Origin: CAKMMH01 sp927798255 | GTDB taxonomy: Bacteria > Bdellovibrionota_C > UBA2361 > CAKMMH01 | Length of the DNA stretch: 27,055 nucleotides | Direction of reading: 5' to 3' | Assembly: GCA_034180415.1 (NCBI GenBank) | Contig: JAXFOK010000008.1 | Location: 1 to 27,055 of the forward strand | Shown: one piece after another, positions 1 to 7,191 of the stretch | How positions within the stretch are numbered: the first letter of the stretch is position 1 | Layout: each line of letters begins with the position of its first letter | The notes under the pieces: generated by a model | What the model was told of the DNA's origin: nothing | Seen by the model: the letters and a program-made list of their open reading frames with translations, nothing else | Database searches by the model: none | Made by a program: the position numbers and the translations under genes

Positions 1-179
1 TATTTATCAAATAAATATGATATTTTTATTGATTTTTAGAACTATCTTGTTTTATTATCACTTCGGTTTTTTTAGATTCATATTTTTATATATTTTTTTC
101 ATCTACATATTTTCACTGACATCTAATTATGAGCCAAAAGGTTAAATACATTATTGTGATATAGGATTTTTTTTAGTTT

Positions 180-365
180 CTATAATTTATTATTAAAATC
201 TCTTTTTCTTACTTCAAAAATTTTCTCTTTATATGGATTTAGTGTTTCTCTAATTTCTGGCATTACTTTATCGTGAAATTCTGTAACCCAATTTAATAAA
301 CCAAGCGTGTCTTTAAAAGTTGAAACATTATCTTTTTCAAATTTTAATAGTTTTATAAATTATCT
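180..365 (-). pseudogene. Decayed 3' fragment of P-loop kinase gene (copy of 1524-1994)
   Basis: Read on the minus strand this stretch encodes a close copy of the last ~50 residues of the kinase at 1524-1994. Shared pieces include STFKD, LGL-NW, EFHDKVMPEIRETL, PYKEKIFE and RKRD. It ends at a stop at 180-182 after a slightly longer tail (RKRDFNNKL). The 5' side breaks down into stops and small indels near 350-365, and no P-loop half is present, so it is a relic and not a gene. With the intact copy it forms a ~170-bp direct repeat flanking the DUF1016 nuclease gene. Confidence 0.8.
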
Positions 366-434
366 TGAAATTATTTAAATTTTATGTAACGTATTAATAA
401 TATTGTTAATTTTTTGTTTTAGTTTCTACATTAT

Positions 435-463
435 AAATTGTGTCAACACTGTTGTCACAATTT
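435..463. promoter_or_regulatory. 29-bp near-perfect palindrome upstream of the nuclease gene
   Basis: Two 14-base arms around a central C (left arm AAATTGTGTCAACA) match as an inverted repeat at 13 of 14 positions. It lies about 70 bp before the ATG at 535, a plausible place for an operator. The reverse complement matches 808-832 inside the nuclease gene at 21 of 23 core positions. It could therefore instead be a relic of coding sequence. Confidence 0.45.
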
Positions 464-534
464 ACGCATATTATCTTAAAATATCATAATAAAAAAATAA
501 TAGTGATTTTGTAAAATTAAAGATAACTAATAAC

Positions 535-1527
535 ATGAGCAATGATGGTTTAATGCTAGATAATCTCATACACATAATAAATCAATCGAGACAAAATGCT
601 TTAAAAAAAGTTAATGAAGAACTTATCAATATGTATTGGAAAGTTGGAGAATATTTGAGTGTTAATTCACAGAATAAATCTTTTGGAGATGCTTATATTG
701 ATTTAATTTCTAAAGAGATTCAAAAATCTTTTCCTGGAATAAAAGGATTTGATAGACGTGGTTTATATAGAATGAAAAAGTTTTATGAAACTTATAAAGA
801 TGATGAATTTGTGACAACACTGTTAACACAAATAAGTTGGTCAAATCATCTTGCAATTATTTCAAAGGCAAAAACAATTGAGGAACGGCATTTTTATATA
901 TCTTTATGTATAAAGGAAAATTATTCTTCAAGAGAATTAACGAGGCAATTAGATAGTGGGTATTATGAAAGATATATGTTATCAAAAGAAAAGTTATTAC
1001 CAGAACCAATAAAAAAATTAAATAATAATCCATTTTTAGATTCATATATAATTGAATTTCTTAATTTACCATTAAATTTCAGTGAAAATGATTTGAAAAA
1101 AGGTTTAATTACCAATATGAAAAATTTTATTTTGGAACTCGGAAAAGATTTCTCATTTATAGATGATGAAGTTAGGGTTCAAGTAGGAGGTGAAGATTAT
1201 AAAATTGATTTGTTATTTTTTCATCGAGGTTTAAAATGCTTAGTGGCTTTTGAATTAAAAATTGGAAGATTTAAGCCAGAATATATTTCCAAAATGGACT
1301 TTTATTTAGAAGCACTTGATAGACAAAAGAAGAAAGAACACGAAAATCCTAGCGTAGGAGTGATTCTTTGTGCATCAAAGGATGATGAGGTTGTAGAATA
1401 CGCAATGAGTAGAACTTTATCTCCAATGATGGTGGCAGAATATGAACTTCAATTGCCTAATAAAGATATTTTACAAAGAAAATTACAAGAATTGATTAAT
1501 ATGCCATTATTAAAAGATGAAGATTAA
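535..1527 (+). CDS. PDDEXK nuclease-domain protein, DUF1016/YhcG family
   Basis: Full-length member of the DUF1016 (YhcG) family, 330 aa. The N-terminal half (about 8-150) is the helical DUF1016_N part, with the typical stretches YWKVGEYL, RGLYRMKKFYE and LTQISWSNHL. The C-terminal half (about 165-325) is a PDDEXK nuclease fold: D225 in KIDLLFFH and E240-x-K242 in AFELKIG form the catalytic set, and all are intact. Family members are frequent in mobile and defence regions, often beside restriction-modification genes, but none is visible here; the biological role is not established. The upstream Shine-Dalgarno is weak; M7 is an alternative start. It converges with the kinase gene with a 4-base overlap and sits between two copies of that kinase's 3' end, which suggests insertion or local duplication. 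Confidence 0.88.
   Translation: MSNDGLMLDNLIHIINQSRQNALKKVNEELINMYWKVGEYLSVNSQNKSFGDAYIDLISKEIQKSFPGIKGFDRRGLYRMKKFYETYKDDEFVTTLLTQISWSNHLAIISKAKTIEERHFYISLCIKENYSSRELTRQLDSGYYERYMLSKEKLLPEPIKKLNNNPFLDSYIIEFLNLPLNFSENDLKKGLITNMKNFILELGKDFSFIDDEVRVQVGGEDYKIDLLFFHRGLKCLVAFELKIGRFKPEYISKMDFYLEALDRQKKKEHENPSVGVILCASKDDEVVEYAMSRTLSPMMVAEYELQLPNKDILQRKLQELINMPLLKDED
808..832. repeat. Internal copy of the palindrome at 435-463
   Basis: TTTGTGACAACA, a central C, then TGTTAACACAAA form an imperfect palindrome (10 of 12 arm positions). It encodes the F-V-T-T-L-L-T-Q stretch of the nuclease. It matches the reverse complement of the upstream palindrome almost completely. Confidence 0.5.
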
Positions 1528-1994
1528 GATATATCTCTTTTTCTTATTTCAAAAATTTTCTCTTTATATGGACTTAGCGTTTCTCTAATTTCTGGCATGA
1601 CTTTATCGTGAAATTCATCAATCCAATTAAATAGCCCAAGTGCATCTTTAAAAGTAGACGCTTCGCCTTTTTCGATTTTAAAAAGTCTTCTAAAAAATCT
1701 TCTAAGTATTCTAATTTTACAAAGAGTTTTGCTTGTGTTTAATATATAAATTCTATCGGCATCTTGAAAGCACTTTGTGCACCAAGTGTGATACACTCCT
1801 TCTATTATCCAATTATCTCTTTTTAGAATTTCATTTAAAAGTTTTTCTTTAGTTTCTGGCTCGTTTTCAATATCATATTTTCTTTTCCATTCGATATCAT
1901 CTAAATCATAATGAGGAATATTAAATTTTTTTGATAGTTTTTCTGCAAAATAAGATTTTCCAGAACCACTTGAGCCAATAATATGAATTTTCAT
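1524..1994 (-). CDS. Small P-loop kinase, adenylate kinase/FlaR topology-modulation-like
   Basis: A 156-aa protein opening with a textbook Walker A loop, GSSGSGKS (residues 7-14), directly after beta-strand 1. It is followed by the NIPHYDLDDIEWKRKYD segment typical of 'DNA topology modulation protein FlaR'-like or adenylate-kinase-like small P-loop kinases. An internal Arg-rich lid-like stretch (RILRRFFRRLF) is present. The predicted role is phosphoryl transfer from a nucleotide to an unknown small substrate; the name FlaR is historical and says little about function. At 156 aa it is slightly shorter than most relatives (about 165-185). It converges with the upstream nuclease, the stop codons overlapping by 4 bases. 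A decayed copy of its C-terminal third lies at 180-365, so this locus has been duplicated. Confidence 0.8.
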   Translation of the reverse strand: MKIHIIGSSGSGKSYFAEKLSKKFNIPHYDLDDIEWKRKYDIENEPETKEKLLNEILKRDNWIIEGVYHTWCTKCFQDADRIYILNTSKTLCKIRILRRFFRRLFKIEKGEASTFKDALGLFNWIDEFHDKVMPEIRETLSPYKEKIFEIRKRDIS

Positions 1995-2113
1995 AATAGA
2001 TTTTTTTTAAATAACAATTATTATATGTATTTATATGGTATAATTTATATTATATAAAAAAATGATTAAAAAAGGAAAATATAAATTAATTAATTTTTAT
2101 TGGAATTTTACTT

Positions 2114-2953
2114 ATGAATAGAAATTTACACGAGATAAAAGACTTTATGATTAATGTTTCTTTTAAGGCAGGAGAAATAATAAAAAAATTTAGAGAAGAA
2201 AATGAGCTAAATATTTCAACCACTCACAAATCAAAATCACAAATTGTAACTCCTGCAGATCTCGCTTCAGAAAAAGCAATAATAGAAGAAATACTTAAAA
2301 AATTTCCAAACGATAAAATTCTTTCAGAAGAAACTTCTAAAGATTTGAAAGATGATATTTTTACTGAGAATTATTGGGTAATAGATCCTATTGATGGTAC
2401 AACAAGTTATCGCTACGGGAGTAATAATTGTTCTGTATCTATTGGATATATGGAAGAAGGGGAAATAAAGATAGGTATTATTTATATTCCATTTACTGGG
2501 GAAACTTATTTAGCTATAAAAAATGAAGGTGCATTTTATAGTAATAAAAATAATAACTTTAAAAAATTTATGTGCCCAAATAATGTTCCAGTTAGCGAAG
2601 CAGTTATTGGTTTAGGTTGGCCGCAAGAAGGGGAAATACAAGGTTATCTTGGAATTTATAAATATGTTAGTGAGAATTTTTTAGACTATTATAGAGCTGC
2701 AGGTGCCACAATAGATATGTGCCAAGTTGCAAAAGGCATTCTTCATGGTTATTATGAAACTTCACTTGCTCCTTGGGATGTTGCGGCAGCGTTTTTAATT
2801 TTAAAAGAAGCTGGTGCAAAAGTAAGTTTTTTAAATGAGCCAAAAGATAAAAAAGTTCCTCGTGATATTTATTCAAAACATGTACTAGTTACTCCCGCTA
2901 ACATTCACGATGAAATTTTTAAAGCATTTAGTGAGGTTATTAGTAGAAATTGA
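2114..2953 (+). CDS. Inositol monophosphatase / 3'(2'),5'-bisphosphate nucleotidase family protein
   Basis: A 279-aa metal-dependent phosphatase of the FIG superfamily, related to SuhB, CysQ and HisN. The diagnostic motifs are in order: paired acidic residues E72-E73 (ILSEET), the metal-binding DPIDGT at 91-96, and the C-terminal W221-D222 (APWDVAAAFLILKEAGA). All metal ligands look intact. Likely substrates are inositol 1-phosphate, 3'-phosphoadenosine 5'-phosphate or histidinol phosphate, and the sequence alone does not decide among them. No sulfate-assimilation or histidine genes are adjacent. The ribosome binding site is poor (AT-rich leader), the first ATG being at 2114. The gene is followed by a short GC-rich repeat and then a convergent glycosyltransferase gene. 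Confidence 0.9.
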   Translation: MNRNLHEIKDFMINVSFKAGEIIKKFREENELNISTTHKSKSQIVTPADLASEKAIIEEILKKFPNDKILSEETSKDLKDDIFTENYWVIDPIDGTTSYRYGSNNCSVSIGYMEEGEIKIGIIYIPFTGETYLAIKNEGAFYSNKNNNFKKFMCPNNVPVSEAVIGLGWPQEGEIQGYLGIYKYVSENFLDYYRAAGATIDMCQVAKGILHGYYETSLAPWDVAAAFLILKEAGAKVSFLNEPKDKKVPRDIYSKHVLVTPANIHDEIFKAFSEVISRN

Positions 2954-2983
2954 TAAGGCTGATTGCTGAGTGCTGGTATCGGA

Positions 2984-3068
2984 TGACAGATATCTGAAAC
3001 CAGTCTCTGCTTCCTGAAACCTGCTTCCTGAACTCTGAAGCCAGGTACCTGGAACCTGTTTCCGGCTT
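2984..3068. repeat. GC-rich degenerate short-unit repeat between convergent genes
   Basis: A run of related words built on CCTGAA, CTTCCTGAA, CCTGAAACCTG and CCTGGAACCTG, including the 12-base palindrome CCAGGTACCTGG. Base composition is sharply different from the AT-rich flanks. It fills the gap between the convergent phosphatase and glycosyltransferase genes. No coding potential was recognised. Confidence 0.6.
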
Positions 3069-3082
3069 ACCCGCCCCGGTCT

Positions 3083-4252
3083 TTACAATATCTCTCCGTA
3101 AACTCCTTCTGTTTGCTTTGCGATTGTGTCCCAACTAAAGCCATAAGCTGCGGTAACTCGGCCTTGTTCTCCCATCCACTTCGCGTGGGCAAAATTTCTA
3201 AAAACTTCTTTTACTCCCCATGCAATAGATTCTTTATGATCATAAATTAAATAACCATTTTTATTGTGAGTTACAAACTCTCTTGGACCTCCATTAACTG
3301 TCGCAACTACCGGTTTCCCTGCAGCCCATGCCTCTAATACTACAATTCCAAAAGGTTCATTTCTACTTGGTACACACACGCAGTCAGTACTTTTAAAAAG
3401 ATTTATTAAATCACCATCTGGGCTCATTGAGCCTAAAAATCTGCAAGCATGCATTACATTAAGTTGTCTTGCTCTATCTTCAAGCTGACGTCTCATGTAT
3501 CCGTCCCCCGCAAAAACAATTTTTGCATCTCCTCTAAAAGATAAAATTTCAGGTACTGCTTCAAGTAATAAATCTGGGCCTTTTTGAATGCTTAATCTTC
3601 CAACAAATAGTACCATTGGATCCATAGGGCCAATTCCATACGTCCTTCTACAAATTCCTGGGTCGATATATCCATCATAGCGATGAACATTAATTCCGTT
3701 ATAAATCATTCTTAATTTCCAATCAGGAACGTTATAAACTCTCTTTACCTCATCTGCAAGCACACCACTAACCGTAATTACTCTATCTGCTACATATGCT
3801 CCCTCTGCCTCAATTGAACTAATTCTTGCAGATTGCCCTGAGTAAGAATTGTTTCCACATCTCCCATATTCTGTTGAATGAAGTGTAAAAACAGTTTTCC
3901 TGTGCATATTATTTTTTATTTGAACTAACGCTTTTTCTGTAAGCCAATCATGGCAGTGAATAATATCAAAATGTCCCCCAAGACCGCTTTCAACTTCTCC
4001 TAAACGCCATGCAAAACTACAACACATATTATTCATTTCTTGAACAAAATCAGGATTTAAATCCATTCCGCATCTATGATAATGTACGCCATCTATACAA
4101 TCGTACTCTCTTTGACCTTGGCCAATTCTAACAAAAACATGAACCTCATGACCTAATCTTTGAAGCCCGGCTGCAAGCTCTGTAACATGAACACCAACAC
4201 CACCAACTCCAACGGAGTGTAAACTTTCCCATGACATTAACGCTATTCTCAT
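3083..4252 (-). CDS. Glycosyltransferase family 4 (glycogen synthase-like GT-B fold)
   Basis: A 389-aa GT-B glycosyltransferase. The N-terminal Rossmann domain carries the glycine-rich acceptor loop SVGVGGVGVHVTELAAGL (13-30) and the HCHDWLT motif (99-105) typical of glycogen synthase-like GT4 enzymes. The C-terminal domain begins near VLFVGRLSIQKGPDLLLEA (214-232). It has the EX7E donor-binding motif at E299/E307 (NEPFGIVVLEAWAAGKPVV). It is expected to transfer a sugar from an NDP-sugar in the cytoplasm; an alpha-glucan or a surface glycan are both possible. A good GGAGG ribosome binding site precedes the ATG. No glycogen branching or ADP-glucose genes adjoin it, though phosphoglucomutase lies 21 kb away. 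Its DNA looks somewhat richer in GC than nearby genes. Confidence 0.9.
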   Translation of the reverse strand: MRIALMSWESLHSVGVGGVGVHVTELAAGLQRLGHEVHVFVRIGQGQREYDCIDGVHYHRCGMDLNPDFVQEMNNMCCSFAWRLGEVESGLGGHFDIIHCHDWLTEKALVQIKNNMHRKTVFTLHSTEYGRCGNNSYSGQSARISSIEAEGAYVADRVITVSGVLADEVKRVYNVPDWKLRMIYNGINVHRYDGYIDPGICRRTYGIGPMDPMVLFVGRLSIQKGPDLLLEAVPEILSFRGDAKIVFAGDGYMRRQLEDRARQLNVMHACRFLGSMSPDGDLINLFKSTDCVCVPSRNEPFGIVVLEAWAAGKPVVATVNGGPREFVTHNKNGYLIYDHKESIAWGVKEVFRNFAHAKWMGEQGRVTAAYGFSWDTIAKQTEGVYGEIL

Positions 4253-4588
4253 AGCTTTTAAACCTCCAAAGCTTAAGGACTTTTAGAAAATCCCTTTAAA
4301 AGAATTATGCTTAAAAAGAAAAATAAGCTTTTAAAAAAACATGAAATAAAAATTTTACTTTAAGTGACTTAAATAAAATTTCTATTAAAAAAATTATAAA
4401 TGAGTTTTAAAAATAATTAAACGAAATTATACAATTTAGTCGTTAACCATCTGTAAAATAAAACACTTGTTGATAATGAGATATTAAGAAACAAAAATTA
4501 ATTTTTAGCATCATAAGTTACAGATAACCATAAATATTAAAATAGGTTTTATTTTGAAAAAAATTAAGAAAAATTTAAAAGGATTTTT
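4253..4588. other. Divergent intergenic region, AT-rich
   Basis: About 335 bp between the minus-strand glycosyltransferase and the plus-strand 391-aa gene. It contains the GGAGG ribosome binding site of the former (near 4264) and AAAAGG before the latter. Promoters for both genes must lie here or overlap the genes, but I see no convincing -35/-10 pair. No RNA gene or ORF was recognised. Confidence 0.5.
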
Positions 4589-5764
4589 ATGGAAAATTTA
4601 AATAATGAATTATATACACATCCAATTGCGATATATAAATTAAACAAAAATGAAAGAAACATATTAGCTAAGCTTAAAAAGAGCGGAATATATACTAATC
4701 GTGCATTAGATATCATTAGTCTTGATGATAAAAAATTAGATGAATATAAAGATTTGATTTTTAAAGATCCATCTATTAAACCTCTTATTGTAAATTTAAA
4801 AGATAAAATTATAAATACTCCAGGGTGTATAAGAAAATTTATTGCTCCAATAAGTTTTTCAAGTATGCAAAGAGAACTTATCGAAGTTTTAGATTATATA
4901 AAGACATTTAAAAAGAAAGAGCAAGATTTATTTAATGCTTTTGTATATGATAATGAGAGTATAGAAAATTATGCTGTTAAAAATAACTCAAAAGAAAGTA
5001 TTATATTGAAACATAAAAATAATATTTTTAAAGAACTAAGAACAGTACTTTTTTATAATACTTCAAAATATAAAAATTACTTAAAAAATAATTCATCTCT
5101 TGATATAAGGCTTGAAATGCCAGAGCTTTATTCAATGATACAAGGAGAATCGTTTTATACATTTATAAAAAATATTTTTGATTTTGAAGATTCGTATAAA
5201 TTTGGAGCAAGCTCGATTGATAATATAGATATAACAGAGTGTTTTAATAATATCTTTCAAGAGATTGAACTTCCTTGCCCAATTAATACATTTAGAAATT
5301 CATTTTATGAAATTGAAGGTTTGAATTATTCTCAAATAAATACTTTAATGCCTCAAATCGAAGCTCAAGGCTTAATTGAAGTTAAAGATAAAAAGGTAGT
5401 AAGTGCAAAGTTACAGTTTAAAACGGCAGTTATTCAAGTGTTATTACAAGAACATAGTGAACTTAGCTTTGATGATATTTTAAAAGAAATAAAGTTAAAG
5501 CATCTTTACGATGGCAAGCCTCAATCACAAGAAGATTTTGAAAATTCTCTTGGCTTATATGATAGTGTTATAAAAGCTTCTAAAGATAGTTTTATTCACA
5601 TTAAAAATAGTAACCTTACAATCGATACTATTGATAATGTAATTAACTTTATCGAAACTGAAAAAGAAAAAAATCCAAATATATCTATAGGTGATCTTAA
5701 AGAAAAGATTAAAATGCCTATTTCGGTATTTGAATTAGAGCATATATGTAATAAAATAGCTTAA
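4589..5764 (+). CDS. Unrecognised protein with possible RNA-polymerase-related helical modules
   Basis: A 391-aa soluble, Lys/Asn/Ile-rich protein with no signal peptide or membrane segment; I do not recognise the family. Three patches suggest nucleic-acid binding. Residues 24-60 (LAKLKKSGIYTNRALDIISL) resemble a helix-hairpin-helix of the RpoA C-terminal type. Residues 111-152 (FVYDNESIENYAVKNNSKES through NNIFKELR) resemble a sigma region 4-like helix-turn-helix. Residues about 240-300 look like a winged helix (ILKEIKLKH). This is pattern inference only. It starts at an ATG after an AAAAGGA ribosome binding site and stands alone, divergent from the glycosyltransferase. Its stop codon directly abuts a palindromic repeat. 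Confidence 0.7.
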   Translation: MENLNNELYTHPIAIYKLNKNERNILAKLKKSGIYTNRALDIISLDDKKLDEYKDLIFKDPSIKPLIVNLKDKIINTPGCIRKFIAPISFSSMQRELIEVLDYIKTFKKKEQDLFNAFVYDNESIENYAVKNNSKESIILKHKNNIFKELRTVLFYNTSKYKNYLKNNSSLDIRLEMPELYSMIQGESFYTFIKNIFDFEDSYKFGASSIDNIDITECFNNIFQEIELPCPINTFRNSFYEIEGLNYSQINTLMPQIEAQGLIEVKDKKVVSAKLQFKTAVIQVLLQEHSELSFDDILKEIKLKHLYDGKPQSQEDFENSLGLYDSVIKASKDSFIHIKNSNLTIDTIDNVINFIETEKEKNPNISIGDLKEKIKMPISVFELEHICNKIA

Positions 5765-6165
5765 AACGGATGATGTATCGACAACTGCGTCGTTATTTTT
5801 TTGGCGAGGTGGATTTCGTTGTACGTTTAGGTACACCTTCAATTCGTCTCGCCCAAAATGCCTAAATGTCACTTACTTTTTTTTTAATCCGAAGGGGTTC
5901 CTTAAGTGAGCATGTAAATGCGAACGGCATAAGGCCAAGTAGACAAGCAATTTTGCATACGCAAATTTGTGAAGGATACTTGGTTGTGCGAAGCGACATA
6001 TGCCATTACGGAGACACACGAATGTGAATTCAAGATTAGTAGACATTATCAAGTAAACCCTTCGGATTTAAAAAAAGCGTACTCTAGTACGGTGAGCAAT
6101 CAATTTCATCAAAATAACACTAGTGAAATAAATCAAAATTTTTTCACTCAAACCTTGTGCTAAAG
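5765..6165. repeat. Composite palindromic repeat (two half-elements around an inner inverted repeat)
   Basis: The left part (5765-5879) begins at the base after the upstream stop codon. It carries GCGTCGTTATTTT, a GGCGAG/CTCGCC stem and a GTAC-centred loop. It is the same family as 14945-15071 and 23958-24086. The right part (about 6085-6165, minus orientation) shares GATTGCTCACC and GTTATTTTGATGA with the 23958 copy. Between them is an inner inverted repeat: TTTTTTTAATCCGAAGGGG near 5878-5897 pairs with CCCTTCGGATTTAAAAAAA near 6058-6076, and further arms pair around TACTTGG and GGCATA. An open frame inside (5969-6163) is an artefact of the repeat. Confidence 0.75.
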
Positions 6166-6191
6166 ATTAAATTTTATCATAATTAATACAG

Positions 6192-6197
6192 TATAAT
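6192..6197 (+). promoter_or_regulatory. Candidate -10 box for the glycosyltransferase gene
   Basis: A perfect TATAAT 35 bases before the ATG at 6232, just downstream of the composite repeat. No good -35 hexamer is seen at the right spacing, so in this AT-rich DNA it remains a weak call. Confidence 0.35.
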
Positions 6198-6231
6198 TTG
6201 TAATATTTCTAGGATAATTGGATAAAATAAC

Positions 6232-7179
6232 ATGGATAGAAAAATTTCAATTATTGTTCCAGCATATAACGAGGAAGCATCTTTAGATGAGCTTTATGAA
6301 AGATTAATTGCTAGCTTTAATACAATGAAAGAAAAAGGACAGGTGTCAAGCTACGAAATATGGTTTATAAATGATGGAAGTAAAGATAACACAGAAGGAA
6401 AAATTGAAGAGCTTATAAGTAAAGATAAAAACGTTCATTTAATTTCTTTTAGAAAAAATTTTGGAAAGAGCCCTGCACTGGATGCAGGATTTCATCATGT
6501 AACAGGTGATCTTGTTTTTACTCTTGATGCTGACCTTCAAGATGAACCAAGTGAAATGACAAGATTTGTAGAAAAAATTGATGAAGGGTACGATTTGGTC
6601 GTAGGTTGGAAATTTAATAGGCTCGACCCTATGGAAAAAAAGCTTCCTTCAAAACTTTTTAATTATGTCACAAGAAAACTTTCAGGAGTAAGCCTACATG
6701 ACTTTGATTGTGGATTTAAGTGTTTTAGAAAGGAAGTAATTAAGGCTTTAGATGTATATGGTGAATTTCATAGATATATTCCTGTACTTGCCTATAGAAA
6801 AGGATTTAAGATTACAGAAATTACAGTAGACCACAAAAAAAGAAAACATGGAAAATCAAAATATGGAATAGAGCGTTATTTAAGAGGCTTTTTTGATTCA
6901 ATGACTACAACATTTCTTTTAAGATATTACGATAGACCTATGTATCTTTTTGGAAAACTTGGGGTGCTATTTTTCTTAGTTGGCTTTGTTATTTGTGTGT
7001 GTTTAACTTGTGTTTGGTTTACAGGGGTAAGTATCGGGAGTAGACCTGCTCTTGCGCTCGGGATTTTGTGCATAATGATAGGAATACAATTTATCGCAAC
7101 AGGTTTTATCGGAAATTTACTTGTTGACATTAGCCATAGGGCAAATTACACGGAGCATCATATAAAAAAGATAGTTTAA
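6232..7179 (+). CDS. Family-2 polyprenyl-phosphate glycosyltransferase (GtrB/DPM1-like), membrane-anchored
   Basis: A 315-aa GT-A glycosyltransferase of the dolichol/undecaprenyl-phosphate sugar transferase type. The N-terminus has VPAYNEE (9-15), INDGSKDNT (46-54), then the metal-binding TLDADLQDEP (98-106) with the DXD-like D99/D101. The DFDCGFKCFRK segment (157-167) and the R-x-x-G-x-S-KYG region (204-212) are usual for this family. Two C-terminal transmembrane helices follow (about 243-266 and 273-298). The expected role is to charge undecaprenyl phosphate with a sugar on the inner face of the membrane, for glycan or LPS modification. The next gene starts 12 bp downstream and is probably cotranscribed, suggesting a two-gene glycan-decoration unit. 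The ribosome binding site is weak. Confidence 0.9.
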   Translation: MDRKISIIVPAYNEEASLDELYERLIASFNTMKEKGQVSSYEIWFINDGSKDNTEGKIEELISKDKNVHLISFRKNFGKSPALDAGFHHVTGDLVFTLDADLQDEPSEMTRFVEKIDEGYDLVVGWKFNRLDPMEKKLPSKLFNYVTRKLSGVSLHDFDCGFKCFRKEVIKALDVYGEFHRYIPVLAYRKGFKITEITVDHKKRKHGKSKYGIERYLRGFFDSMTTTFLLRYYDRPMYLFGKLGVLFFLVGFVICVCLTCVWFTGVSIGSRPALALGILCIMIGIQFIATGFIGNLLVDISHRANYTEHHIKKIV

Positions 7180-7191
7180 TTTTTTTTAATT

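Noticed and set aside
2940..3134. Minus-strand ORF after the phosphatase gene
   Set aside because: It is produced by the GC-rich repeat patch and overlaps the glycosyltransferase 3' end in another frame.
5969..6163. 64-codon plus-strand ORF
   Set aside because: It lies entirely within the composite palindromic repeat, has no ribosome binding site and its codons follow the repeat arms.
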